Below the pieces are notes generated by a model that saw only the letters and a program-made list of their open reading frames with translations, was not told the origin of the DNA and did not search any database. A stretch of 64,000 nucleotides of DNA from Perkinsus olseni (taxonomy: Eukaryota > Perkinsozoa > Perkinsida > Perkinsidae): contig JABANP010000038.1 of assembly GCA_013115135.1 (NCBI GenBank), positions 167,855 through 231,854 of the forward strand, read 5' to 3'. A program made the translations under genes and the position numbers. Of the stretch, positions 1 through 10,942 are shown piece by piece (position 1 is the first letter of the stretch; each line of letters begins with the position of its first letter).

Positions 1-329
1 GATCCTGCTGGTGCTCTGTCTGATGGAGTCCTTATTGCAGGGAGTACTAATGATGCCAGCGCCAGGGTTCGAACCGGGGACCAGTGGGTGTTCAGGTCCA
101 TTTGGTCATATATTCCTACGAGCTTTCTTACCAAGTGATCGCTGAGCAGCTTCATGTGGGGAGCGATGTGCATGATGGAGAAACCCTATTTGAAGAGGAG
201 GCCCCGGATGAGGAGGAGGTCCGCTTCCAACAGACCAGGTCGAAGGTCGCTAAGACCCTCACCAATCTGTTCAGTCGCAGGAAGTGTAATACAGAAGCTA
301 CTGGTGCTCGTATTGGGTCCCCGAGTTGA
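1..329 (+). CDS. 3' part of an unidentified gene cut by the window edge
   Basis: An open frame runs from the left edge to about base 80. A second frame from about base 84 ends at a stop at 327-329 and is acidic then basic, with a run of Glu/Asp at about 190-230 followed by Arg/Lys-rich sequence. A small intron near 80-125 would join them but the exact borders are unclear. No family motif was recognised. It could be the last exons of a gene whose body lies to the left. Confidence 0.3.
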
Positions 330-383
330 CGGCCATCGGTAGTACTGCTGGTATACTCAGCGCATGGAGGTGAGGGCGTAGAG

Positions 384-590
384 ATGGCACGGAGGAACCC
401 GAGTAGAGTGGCGCCGGCACCACTAGGACTGCGGCAGGAGGGTTCTGGTGAGAGCACTGGCAACACGGTCAAAAGGGGGGTCAAGAAGGTGAGCTAGCCG
501 CTCTTGGGCCGCCGAGTATCCCCGCCTCTTCAGAGGACCGCCAAGGGTTCTGCTGTGAAGCCCTTCGGCAGCGGGGGCTCCCTTCACTAG
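384..590 (+). CDS. small basic protein, two exons, function unknown
   Basis: The frame starts with ATG at 384 (MARRNPSRVAPAP...) and reads to a good GT donor (gtgagc) at 489. The acceptor ends at 533 (ctcttcag), and the second exon continues in frame to TAG at 588-590. The product would be about 53 residues, rich in Arg, Lys, Gly and Ser. The basic, Gly/Ser-rich look recalls the N-terminus of Sec61-beta, but I could not find the expected C-terminal membrane helix in frame. It is therefore reported only as a small spliced ORF. Confidence 0.35.
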
Positions 591-866
591 GCTCTCCGTG
601 TCAGCATGTTATTGCCGTCTTTCCTCTCTTCGACTGGTGGTCTACTGCTTGTGTTGATCCAAGAGGGCCTGCTTTTGGTGATGGATGCGTCCTGTCTGTG
701 AGTTATAATGAATCGTTTATTAGCAGTATCAAGTATGGTAACATCAAGTTTGTCTGCGATCACCAGTGCTGCAGTGAAGGGAGCTGTGGCCGCGGCCCCT
801 CCTATGAAGGTCTCTACCTGCGACCAGATGAGGCGCTGTGATAAGAACGCAACTGATAAGTAGCAT

Positions 867-3726
867 GCCCTCTTATCGCCACGCCCGCGTTGAGGTCTTC
901 TGCGTCGCCAAGGCGTGTGTGGTGACGCTTGCAGCGCCATCGTGCGGCTCGTATTAGGTACAGCATCCCCTCGGCGTTGTTGATGGAGAATGCTGGTATC
1001 ACGAGCTATCGCTGTCTCACGGAGCTTCTGCCCAACAGTCGGATGACGCCGCAGACCAAGGTCCTAGTCGTCTGTGGACCAGGTAACCATGGCTAGACCA
1101 GTTTCGGCTCGATAGGTTTTTCCCTGAGTAGGAAATAATGGTGGTGATGGTTTTGTGGTTGCACGGTACGTCCACAGTAACGGAGGCCAAGTGAGGGTGA
1201 TTCTGTTGAACAGCAGAGAGAAGTAAGATTGACAGCTCTTGCAATCTTGCATTTCCTCAGCGCTAGTTCACAGGTACCATGGAGATGCCAGCACTAATCT
1301 TAATATTGTGGACTGCATTCCTGGCATACCTGTCGAAATCGCGACCACTGAGGAGGCCATCAGCGCGGCAGTCGACTGGGCGGATGTTCTCGTTGATGGC
1401 ATCTTTGGCACCGGTCTAGGTCGAGTCGTCGACCCTAGTAGCCCATTCGGTATGGCAATAGCAGCCATCAACAGAGCAAAGAAGCCAGTAGGCGTAGTGG
1501 CGCATGGCGAGACGTCGTTGACCATCTCTTCTTGCAGGTCATGTCGCTGGACATACCCTCGGGTGTCAACGGCGACTCTGGTCGTATTATGGGAGATCAG
1601 GCGGTAAGGCATGCAAGCTGCTGTATTGGGTTGTATTTCGTGGCGCGCGGTAGTTGTGTATTTAAGATCTCCCTGTTCTAAGGTCCACGCTACAGCAACA
1701 GCCACATTCGGTCTGGTGAAGGTCGGCAATCTGGTCTACCCCGGTCGGGAGATGTGCGGAAACTTGACGGTCACTCACATTGGGTATCCTCCTGAACTGT
1801 AGGCTCTCTGGAGGACCATCATTCGGGTGTAGAAAAGGGGGTTTGTTGTAGGTATGCTGATTTGGATACTTATGTCAACTACTTCCCTCCACTACCCGCA
1901 CGGAGCCCAGCTGGTCACAAGGGATCCTTCGGCAAGTGAGCAGGGAGAGGCTAGCACGAGTTAGATAAAAACCCTGATGTCGATACTTATTGTTGGTTCG
2001 CTGCGAATGATGGTGGATTTTCTGTTGTCTCGTAATGAGATAGCCTACCTCGGTCACTCTTGGCCCTTGGTTGATCACCGGGTTGGGACATCACGCGCTC
2101 AGCTACAGGGCCTGAGGCCAACTGCTTGGAATCCGTTCGTCACCGGTCTGGGAAGGCATGGAGAGGTTTAGCCCAGATGTTGTGTGGTTTCAGAGCCCTG
2201 TTCGTGGCCGGTGCAGAAGGATACTATGGAGCGCCCATGCTCAGCAGCTACAGCTTCCTAAAGGCTGGCGGAGGGTACAGCAGACTGGCTACTGTCAAGA
2301 GCATCGTAATAATGCCGGGCGTGACGGTGGGAGCGTATCTTGGACTCGGATCACGTCAGATTCCCGTGATTGCTGCCGAGGCGCCCTCCATAGTCTTCCA
2401 CGAGCTTGAGAGCACCAGTGCCGGTAAGTCCAGTTGCCTTCGGTGATTGCCAGAGTTGGGTGCCCTTCAGGTAGCATCAGCAGCGATAATTACGACCGTG
2501 TCTTCAAGATGGCCCAAGACCTCGCTGACATGGTCGTGGTGGGTCCTGGTGTCTCCACTAACGGGGACACTGCTAGACTGGTGCGAGCTCTCGTCCTCAG
2601 TAAGGCGGGTGCCGGACGTGCAATTTTGTGGCGCGTGACGATTATCTTCGTCAGGTTCGGAGAAGCCTATGGTGATTGACGGTGACGGTCTTACTGCTAT
2701 CTCGACTGCTCCTGTCGATTCGACGGACATCTTCTCAACGGCATCTCAGCTCCTTCAGGAGCGTCATCGGAAACAGCTGGTAAGTCTGAGGTGGGGTACT
2801 CGACGGATGCTCGTCTACTGAGCCTTCGCGAAGATGGAACGCTTTTCGGATTTTGTTGTTGTATCGGGTAACGATGGTATCTCCGAACTCACGCTCAGAA
2901 AGTTCTCAGTGGGGCCTTCCTCCGTGGAGAGCTGATCGCAATGTATGACGGTGGTGGTGGGATGAATCAGCCTGTTTTCTCAGCCACCAGTGGTCCTCAC
3001 GCCACACTTGGCTGAGCTTAGCCGTTTGACCGGCATCTCAATGGGGGAGCTCACGGATGGGTCTCGAAGCCTGCTCGAGGTGGGTGTTCAATCAGCATCA
3101 TCACCGCATCAATGTAGCTGTTATAAGTCTGTTCTTAGGTTGGGCGAGAGCTTGCGCAGAAGACCAATGCTGTCGTCGTTGTTAAGGGAGCGACCTCCAT
3201 GATCTGCGAGCCCTCAGGTGCCGACTATCCTTGTCCCTTGTCCATCCCTTCAAGTGTTTCTGGTCAGGTCGGGTAAGGATGAATCTGTCGGGCAACAGCG
3301 GCATGGGTACAGCCGGCAGCGGCGATGTTCTCAGTGGCCTAATCCCTGCCATGTAAGAACGGCCATCCTAGCTGTGGGGGTCACTCCCCGCCTTGGTAGG
3401 TACGCCGCGTATGGCCATGAAGTTGATAGTCTCGGCGATGCTGTGGCAGCTGCTGTATTCGTTCATGGAGTGGCCGGCGATATTGCAGCCATCAACCTTG
3501 GAGGGGAGGATGGTAAGTTGCTATAGTCTCACTCTCTTCATCCTCTACGCGTGTGACGGGTGCAAGGGAGGAGGGCCCTGCTGGGGCTGATCTGAGTTCT
3601 TCAGGCGTGACGGCGTCGGACATCATGAATGCTGTTCCGGAGGCCGTGTCGTATGTGAGAGGCGAGAGTGCCTTTGGCAAATACAGCTCCGAGTTGGAGT
3701 CGAGATACTCGGTCAGGAATCTTTGA
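867..3726 (+). CDS. bifunctional NAD(P)H-hydrate repair enzyme (epimerase + dehydratase fusion)
   Basis: The protein would repair damaged NAD(P)H: an N-terminal YjeF_N/NAXE-type epimerase interconverts R- and S-NAD(P)HX, and a C-terminal YjeF_C/NAXD-type kinase-fold domain dehydrates S-NAD(P)HX using a nucleotide. About eleven small introns are needed. Joining exons across the intron at 1083-1131 gives [10 protein letters not shown], the epimerase signature, preceded by LLMENAG. Further on come [11 protein letters not shown] and KGSFGK, and near the end [19 protein letters not shown] (3284-3352 area), the dehydratase nucleotide-binding signature. The last exon ends with TGA at 3724-3726. Introns are 45-270 bp. 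The start is uncertain: the first clearly conserved residues are at about 932, and ATG 867 with an intron to 930 is one possibility. The fused arrangement is like bacterial Nnr, whereas animals use two separate proteins. Identification is firm; the 5' end is not. Confidence 0.9.
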
Positions 3727-3833
3727 GAACAGTTATTGCTCGGCGAGAATGATTTCACCAGATTTTTCTAGCGAAGAGGAGGTTAGTGTTGTCAATGGGC
3801 GGGTCAGCCTCTCCGTGCTCCTCGTGCCTATCG

Positions 3834-4934
3834 ATGTCGTCGTCATCATCAGCGTCCTCACGGCCAACAGAGACTCCGCTGCAGATGCCCTTCCCCGACA
3901 TACGGGACTCGGTGGAGGGGGTGGAGCAGCCTCGGGATCAGGTGCCACAGCTGCTGCTCTTGGGGTGTGGCTTCCTTTAATATAGTGAGAGGGTTGTTAT
4001 CACTCAAATCCGGCGTGAGCGATATTGATAGGAGCCCATTTGACAGGAGAATCAGATACTACTAGTGCTAGGAGACAGGTGGATTGTGTGGTGGGCAAAA
4101 TCATAAGAGTCAACAGTATGATATACTTTAGGTTGATAAATTATCAAATGCAACGCATATGAACGCTGATATAAAATTATCTACTGAATACCACTGAATA
4201 TATATTTTCCGGTGTCAGCCGCCGCCGCTCGCTGCTATCGTGCCGGTGGCGGAGGAGGCACTCCCAGTTCTGACGGAACCTCCTCCGTCACTGGTTGCTG
4301 TCGAAAAGCGCATCAAGGAAGTAACAGAGGAGATTGCTCGCCTGGAGAAGGAAGGGAGTCTGAGCTCCGAGATCCCGGAGGAGTACTTGGCGATGACCAA
4401 AGTCGAGTAGGACCCGGCCGGCCGAAGCTGTGATGTGGATGGGAGGGAACGACTGTCTCAGGATAACGAAGCCGCCGAAGATGAAGTCCCTGAGCGAATC
4501 GGACTTGCAGATCCCTCGGGCGAAGAAAGCTCAGCCGGATGAGAAGGTCCTGGCCCGCAAGGCCCTGCTGTCACGCATAGAGAAGGAGGTTGGGGAGGAA
4601 ATTGAGAGGTGAGCGAGGTCATAGTCACGAAGCTGCCACGGTGATTGAGCGCTGCATCGTGCGTTATCGACTGTTGGCCGCTATTTCTAGTCAGCTGGTT
4701 GAAAGCCTCCGGTGTATGGCGGGATGCTGTCCCTCCATCAGGCAGCGTGAAGAGGAGATTAAACGTGGCATTGACCTCCGAGCTCGGTTCGTGTCACGGT
4801 CGAGAGTGTGGGACATCCAAGTGCCGAGGGCTGTTAGAGACGAGCATTGGATCGAGCCTGGGCCGGTGAGGCAGCGCATGGAGGAGCAATTAGTGCAGGA
4901 ACATATACTGCGATATGACGGACACTTATACTGA
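3834..4934 (+). CDS. hypothetical coiled-coil protein
   Basis: I do not recognise this gene. A Ser-rich start (MSSSSSASSRP) leads into MPFPDIRDSVEGVEQPRD, then an intron of about 270 bp ending at a gtgtcag acceptor near 4217. The next exon is Pro/Val-rich and then helical (VEKRIKEVTEEIARLEKEG). Further introns at about 4409-4461 and 4611-4740 join a Lys/Arg-rich stretch to QREEEIKRGIDLRARF and a tail ending HILRYDGHLY at the stop 4932-4934. The frame stays consistent over these joins. The helical heptad-like segments suggest a structural or scaffold protein. The first exon is the least certain part and may begin upstream at ATG 3749. Confidence 0.55.
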
Positions 4935-4997
4935 GTCAATGCCGTGTCTTGGAGTTCCTCAATTTGAGTACACTCGGGCGGGGACAGCCTCTCACCA

Positions 4998-6328
4998 ATG
5001 GCCAGCATCAGTACGTCGGAGCCGGCTGCCGCTGCTGCCCCACCTCGGAGCTCCTCCACGAAGGCCAGGCCCGATCGTAGTGAGCCGCACACAGCCATCC
5101 TGTTGTTGATGGGCAAGCCCCACAACAGTAAGCCGGCTGAAAGGAGATGGCGTCACTGGCCGCAGATTGTCGGTCTCCTTCTTACTGTCAGACCAACCGT
5201 ATCAGGAAGTCTGTCGCCACGCTTTGCTCGGAGTCCTCTCTGGCGTCATCTCCGTTACGACCGCGGCCCTTCCAGGTGACACTACTGGATGAACCGGTCC
5301 GGGTCGTTCGCTCGGTTTTGAATTGTGTTGTGCTGCAAGGTCGTGATGGTGATTCGAGCGGTGGGGCTGTCTACGCCACCGTCGTCACCAAACGGGATCT
5401 CACAGAAGGCTACAAGAAGAGCCTCGTCAGGGCCCTCAGCCCCTACGGAATCCAAGTGACGTCGCTGCGTATCTTGCTGTTCGTTTCTAGTCAGCTTGAA
5501 CCTATCAGGCGATCGTTCTATCAGTGGAGTCATTGAGGAGTCTGCTTCTGTCACAAGGAGCCGCTATGGAGGTGGACCAAGCCAGTCAGGGCCGTGGTGT
5601 GGCGAAGCACAGGAAGAAGGGGAAGCGGGGCAAGAGGGGCAGGAAGGGGGTGAGACACAGTGCGTGACAAAGCATTGCTGTTACAGTGCGTCTCAGGGGT
5701 CTTCGAAGCCTTCACGAAGTGTGCCCATGCCTAAAATAGAAGCCGGCCCTACAACCTCGCCAAGGGCAGCAGCTTCAGAGGTATTGAGGAAGCCCCAGGA
5801 AGGGGCTTCTGAGGAGGAAAACACGCGGAGAGAATATCCCTGCTGCGGCCAATGCGGCGGAGGCCCCCACCGAGCAGGTTGCGAGCGGCGAGCTCGAGAT
5901 GAAAGAGAATGCTGAGTCGCCGAGGGTCGAGCGCCCCTCCCCATCGAAGGAGGCATCATCACGATGCGATCATTTCTGTATCTCTACGCCCAACGACAGC
6001 GAGGCCACAGGGCCGGGGATGGAGCACGGCCTCGACGAGGAGGAGCATGATGATGACATAGAGAACGAGGATGATTACATAGCCGATGCGGTCGGTACAT
6101 GGTTGGGGGTGGATGATCTTGACGAAGACCACAACCGCGTGAGCCTTCGCCTCTGTGACATGGCGATGATTACTGCGTCTTCAGGGTGATAGCGAGTACT
6201 TGGACCAGCACGGCTCGCCCAGGGCTCGTAATGCAGCGGCTACGATGACCTTCTTCAACTCGGCGGCCACAGCCTTTGGGTTCAGCAAGGCCGATGGGCA
6301 TGCATCAGAAGTTTGCCGGAGTAGTTGA
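4998..6328 (+). CDS. hypothetical low-complexity Ser/Pro-rich and acidic protein
   Basis: Not recognised. The ATG at 4998 opens MASISTSEPAAAAAPP, then MGKPHN before a gtaagc donor. Later exons are Ser/Pro/Thr-rich (LSTPPSSPNGISQ), then basic (a KHRKKGKRGKRGRKG stretch near 5600-5650), and finally strongly acidic (EEEHDDDIENEDD near 6045). After an intron at about 6140-6183 the last exon ends CRSS at the stop 6326-6328. Frames change between exons, and the join near 5780-5830 is not resolved, so the gene model is approximate. Charge segregation like this is typical of disordered nuclear proteins, but nothing ties it to a function. Confidence 0.4.
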
Positions 6329-6836
6329 TATAGTTGAGGACAGCGGCCTGCTGTGATGGTACACTAAATGGAGCTCACAAGACCTATGAAGACCATCATC
6401 ATCATCACTCTATCATTTTATCCAGTAATTTGATACTCATGGTAATGCTAAGTAGCACTGCAGAAAAGCTCTATGGAGCTAGAGTTTACTGGGAAATCGG
6501 GGTGGTGGCAAAGGGAGCTCGAGCGCTTGCTCATCGTGTGGGAAAGCCGAGTCCCGGCGGAGCTCCTCTTTACTGCATCGAGGGCTTCTCCACCGCTAGA
6601 AGGCCCCTCTGGGAGGGATCGCTCATCGAGAGAAGCAGACTTGAAATCATCAGAATTATGATCGTAGAGAATCATCGTCTCTGGGAGAGACCATCGATCT
6701 TCACACAAGAATGAGCGATGCCTCCCCTTTTGGCCGCGCTGGGCATCTGTCGTTCTTCCAGCGTCATTTCAGTGGTCTATTGGTGGTGAACTGTCATCCA
6801 GTAGCCTGAGATTCTCATCGTGCTCTTCTCTTACTA
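6329..6836. other. 508 bp between genes, no clear gene
   Basis: Contains a short CAT-repeat tract near 6388-6405 and small overlapping ORFs on both strands (for example 6473-6661 +, Glu/Arg/Ser-rich). None has family motifs or convincing splice partners. It probably holds the 3' flank of one gene and the 5' flank of the next. Confidence 0.4.
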
Positions 6837-8854
6837 ATGTCGAGTATCCGTCCAGCAACGCAACGTCATGCATGTGGCCCAGCAGGGGCAAGGAGTGCCC
6901 CGAAAGCGCCACGACAGAGACCGAAAGAGCCTGCAGCACTGGCGAGGGATGAGGGAGGTATCGCGGGCGTTCGAGTGTGGCGTTCTCTTGTTGCCGCTTC
7001 TCACGAGTTTTGCGTCACGATGCGTGGTAATGAAGTCACACGTAATCTTTTTAAGGAAGGCGTCATCGCAGAGTGTCGAATCGGAAGGTGGTTCGTGAGG
7101 GCTCGCCGGTCAGGGTGTAAACTATCGAATCTGCGAGATTCCGACAAGGACAGGGTAGCACGGCTGGTCACCACTCTGGCGCAGCAGAAGAAGCGAGCTG
7201 AGACCGAACAGAGAGCGCGGGAGAAGGCGGAGTCGAGCGCTGAACGAGTGAGTTTTTCGGGAGTCTTAGTGTGCACTGAGAAGGCAGTTTTCCATGATAG
7301 GGTCTCAGGCGGTAGCGGAGGCCGAGCGAGCGAAGGAAACCCTCCGAAGGTCCCTGGAGCTGCTCAATAGATATCATCAGCGGGCCAAAGCTGACCTGGC
7401 TGAGCGGGCTCGCCTGAAAGCCTGCGTAGCAGTGTCAGCTCCACACCCCGTCGAGGAGGTAGCACGAGAGGCTACTAGTAACAGCAGCAGTCCGGCACGT
7501 GGGGGCCATGAGAGGCCGCTACCTTCGAGGAGCGACGCGACTTGTGGTCATCCTCCGTATGATGACACGCCACCGTCGAGTAGAAGAACGTCCGATTCCC
7601 CGGCAAACTCTCACACAGTGAAGAGGAGGTTCAGCGATATGCGCGCGCCCAGGACTCTGTCCACGGAATCATCGGAAGAGTCCTCGGAGGACGAAGTGGT
7701 TCCCGAAAGAAGTTCCCCTGTTTGGTGGAGGCCATCAGCGAAACAGAGACGGGCCGTTGAACAGGTGGTTGCAGGCTCGCGGGTCCGCTTCCCTCGCCAA
7801 CTGGGATGTTCCAGGCACCAGCGATCCCTGCTGAGACGCTACCTACAGATGAGCCGCGACAGTGAAGCTGTTGCTATCAAGAGTCGAGAGGAGCGAGAAT
7901 CGGACAAGGTGAGCGGCGAGGGCCAACTCAGCAGCTGGTTGATAGCCCATGGCCCCAGGTGTTGCGCGACTTCCTTAGCAAGTCTGTTGAAGAGCGGCAT
8001 CCGAAGCTCGAGCGTCCAACAGCAGGCTCGGAGGCATCCAAGCGAGCAGGCCCTCGGCCCAGCACAGCGGCGCCGAGGTCTGAAGAGCTCGAAAACAGCG
8101 CTGTCCTGCGCTCTTCCATCAGCATCACGGCTAGTGGGGACGGCAAGCGAGTACTACGCCTTCAGCCACCGAGGAGTCCCCGCTCCTCCCCAAGGAGCCC
8201 CGTAGGCCTCGCAGACGCGCCCAAGTCGCCTGGACGGTGTCGTCGCCCGCGGTCGCCTCACGCATCGTCATCGGTAACTCCGAAGAAGACTACGATCTCA
8301 CCGGGTCTTGGCCATGATGCTGAGCGACACTCTTTAGAAGTTTTCTTGAAGCTCAACGAACCTGCTGGTGACCGCTTGCCTGAAGCGCCAATACCTCGGC
8401 CTGCCCTCTGGCAGCAGCCTAGGTCACCGCTCGGGAGGGAGCAGCCCGCGGAGGTCACCGCTCATCTTGCTGAGGTGGACGATGTTCTCTCAGCGCTCTC
8501 TTTTACTGAATCGCATAGCACGATCCATTCGAAGATACCATTGGCCACTGAACGTATCGGACATGGACAGATCTTCAGATAGCTCCATGGTGTTGTGTTG
8601 ACGAGTTAAGGAGCTTCCGACGAAAACAAAATGAAATCAGCGCGTATGAGCGAAAGATAGCGCTGTGTGCCACTGGGGAAGTTGAATTGGAAGGACAAGC
8701 GAGCAGCATGAGTCACTCAGAAGACCCCGTGGCACAAGAGCATCACGCTAGTCCATGGTATAGGGGAAGAGAATCCAGCATTGCGTACGAGACACGAAAG
8801 GCCCGAAAAGTTTTCCTAGACTTACAACTGTATGAAATGGAAGGAGCGTCTTAA
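6837..8854 (+). CDS. hypothetical coiled-coil protein with Ser/Pro-rich tail
   Basis: Not recognised. ATG 6837 begins a basic Arg/Pro/Ala-rich segment. From about 7140 the reading becomes helical: DKDRVARLVTTLAQQKKR, then across an intron (about 7249-7309) AVAEAERAKETLRRSLELL. A Ser/Thr/Pro-rich linker follows, then two more introns (about 7765-7825 and 7909-7961), then a Ser/Arg/Pro-rich region (PPRSPRSSPRSP near 8170). Later exons include SFRRKQNEISAYERKIAL and finish at TAA 8852-8854. The coiled coil plus long disordered tail suggests a scaffold or cytoskeletal protein. Exon borders after about 8450 are uncertain. Confidence 0.5.
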
Positions 8855-9368
8855 ACGCAGAAGATCGAACGAGGTAGCCAAGCGATGGGGTCGATACCCC
8901 CATGAGGAGCATTTAATCCTTTGTCGGTCAGTTCTCCTCTCACGATGCATATAAAGTAGAACTGAGCAGTGTGGGAGGGAAACCGTCACATGGCGTAGGA
9001 CATAGGCGAGAAACGGGACGTCAGCATTCCCCACGATGGGCATTGTTAGCCGCGGCCAAGGAGGCTATGCGGTGGCTGCAGGCTGGGAGCAGAGGGAGAC
9101 GAGCCAGGAGTCCGTGAGGGTGGCTGCCGAATAATGGATACACTTAGCTCAGCGATGAGCTCATCTCGTAGTATAGCTCAGAGGGAGTACGTCCCAGCTT
9201 GACCTCTCATCTTCCAGAAAGCGCGCTACCTTGTAACAATCATGAGTTTAAATCTGCTTCTTGGGATATGTTGTATATTCAATATATACTATTAATGGCA
9301 AACTCGGTAGTTCTCTCCACTCAGCACTGGTGGCGACTCGGAACGCAACTACCTGCGAGGGACTGATA
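8855..9368. other. 514 bp intergenic, A+T-richer, no clear gene
   Basis: Only a 32-codon ORF at about 9036-9134 is present, with no recognisable motif. This region separates convergent genes, so it should hold their 3' ends. Confidence 0.4.
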
Positions 9369-10433
9369 CTATTGATCAGAATCAGTGTCGATAAGGAACG
9401 CTCGAATACGAAATAAATCACCAAGGAACTCGGGATGCTTCATCCGCTCGTCCAATTGGGTAAGTCGTAACCCTCGTGACTCGAGTAGGTCTTTGAAGAG
9501 CTCGTCGCACTTTACGCTCCGTGTTTGATGGACCATAAGGAACGGAGTGAGGCCCTTGTCAGCTATGAGTTTGGCAAGAGATGGTACCAGGCTTTCCAGC
9601 CAGATAATGTCAGAGGCTATAACCAAGTCGAACCTATCGAAATCGCCATACGCTGTAGGGAATGGGGAATCGTGCTGACCCAAGATGACCCACTGGCGGG
9701 TTAGCCCAGTCGAGCACTTCCGCCTTCACTCTGTCGGCTACACCATTAAGCTCGATGCTCTTCCGAAGCAGCGGCATGGCGTATGGCAAGTCCGTGAGGA
9801 CTACTTCCTGGGCGCCGCACAAAGCAGCGGAGATCCCTCCCAGACCAGTACCTTTCGGTAGGATATATACTAGAAGCGACAACAGAACACGCTTACCACT
9901 GCCGAGCTCAAGCACTCGTTTACCCCGCACTAAGTCGGGGTTATTCTCAAGCAATTTGGCGAGAACCTGCGGGTGCACCAGCGACCTTCGAGCGGAGGAA
10001 CTTTGTCGATGATGGAATGGCCGTACAACTGAACTATCCCACACTGAGTCTGCCGTGTCTGCATCCTGCTGATCTTGGGGATCTCGTCGGGATGCCGCGC
10101 CGTTTGGTAGCCGAACGAATTTGCCGTTGATATGGAAGTCACTGCCGTCGAATTTTAGTGGATACTGTTTACCGGGCAGAGCTAGTAGGGGCGCATCAGA
10201 TTTACCTGATGAACTCCTCGTTTGGCGGAATATTTTCGCCGGGGCGCTCCAAAACGGCGTGTAGGTGAGCCCAAACGAATTGGAATAGCGCTGCGCGAGA
10301 TTACACCTTTCGAGATACTACCTGGAGTATTCTCGGAGTTTTCGACTACCACTTCCCATTGCATTAATTTCATGTTGAACCGTCGCAACGTACCGTCAGC
10401 GGAGCGATGCTCCCTTGGCCCAGGAGAAGTCAT
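9369..10433 (-). CDS. SAM-dependent methyltransferase, Methyltransf_16 (METTL21/FAM86-like) family
   Basis: Members methylate lysines on chaperones or translation factors using S-adenosylmethionine; the substrate here cannot be told. Reading leftward from about 10433, the first exon ends at a donor near 10320 and joins after about 115 bp to LPGKQYPLKFDGSDF. VWDSSVV and HPQVLAKLLE follow, then motif I as VLELGSG|TGLGG split by a small intron, then QEVVLTDLP and EVLDWAN. The frame must then move by +1 before FDRFDLVIASDIIW (the post-II motif). A GT...AG stretch of only 19 bp (9675-9693) or 25 bp (9693-9717) would do this; otherwise it is a frameshift. The frame ends at 9369. The N-terminus is longer than in METTL21 proteins. 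Confidence 0.75.
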
Positions 10434-10942
10434 GAACGTTCAGACAAACTCTGCAGAGAACCGACTACAGATGGGTCAGCCCCATGCCGGCCTTCATTAC
10501 CCCTCTCAACGTGTAAGGCGCAGTGCGCTACTGGTCGTCCACGGTGCTGAGATGCTGAGCTCAACAAATTTTCTGAGGTTTGCTGATCAGTTCTATTCAC
10601 TAATTAACGCTTGATGCGGTACACATCGCATTCCCATTCATTCGGTTGATATTGGAGGTGCGTGAAGCTACCGTATCTAACGAAGATACTCCGGGCGAGC
10701 GCGATCTTCCGGTGCACGCGTTCATTCTCGCGTCACATCCTTAGTAGCTGTTCACTACAACATGGGCCGTGTCAAGGTCTGTTGTGTCCTCAATGATTGT
10801 GTTGGAATGCTACTAGCGCTATGGGACGACTCCCCCCGTGGAGACCTTTACGGTCGAGTGTACTTGGCATTAGTTTAGAGCATATTTCCGGGCGGGTATG
10901 TATAAATGTTGCGTCTTTTAGGACTACTTTTTATCGTCTCTA
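10434..10942. promoter_or_regulatory. divergent intergenic region between methyltransferase and PDI genes
   Basis: About 509 bp separate two divergently transcribed genes, so both 5' regions must lie here. The + strand ORF at 10222-10614 is an antisense shadow of the methyltransferase start. I see no TATA box or other defined element that I can support. Confidence 0.3.

Noticed and set aside
384..590. Sec61-beta translocon subunit
   Set aside because: Length and basic N-terminus fit loosely, but the conserved cytosolic motif and the C-terminal membrane helix are absent in frame.
10222..10614. + strand ORF of 130 residues upstream of PDI
   Set aside because: It is antisense to the methyltransferase first exons, which carry the consistent spliced frame and family motifs.
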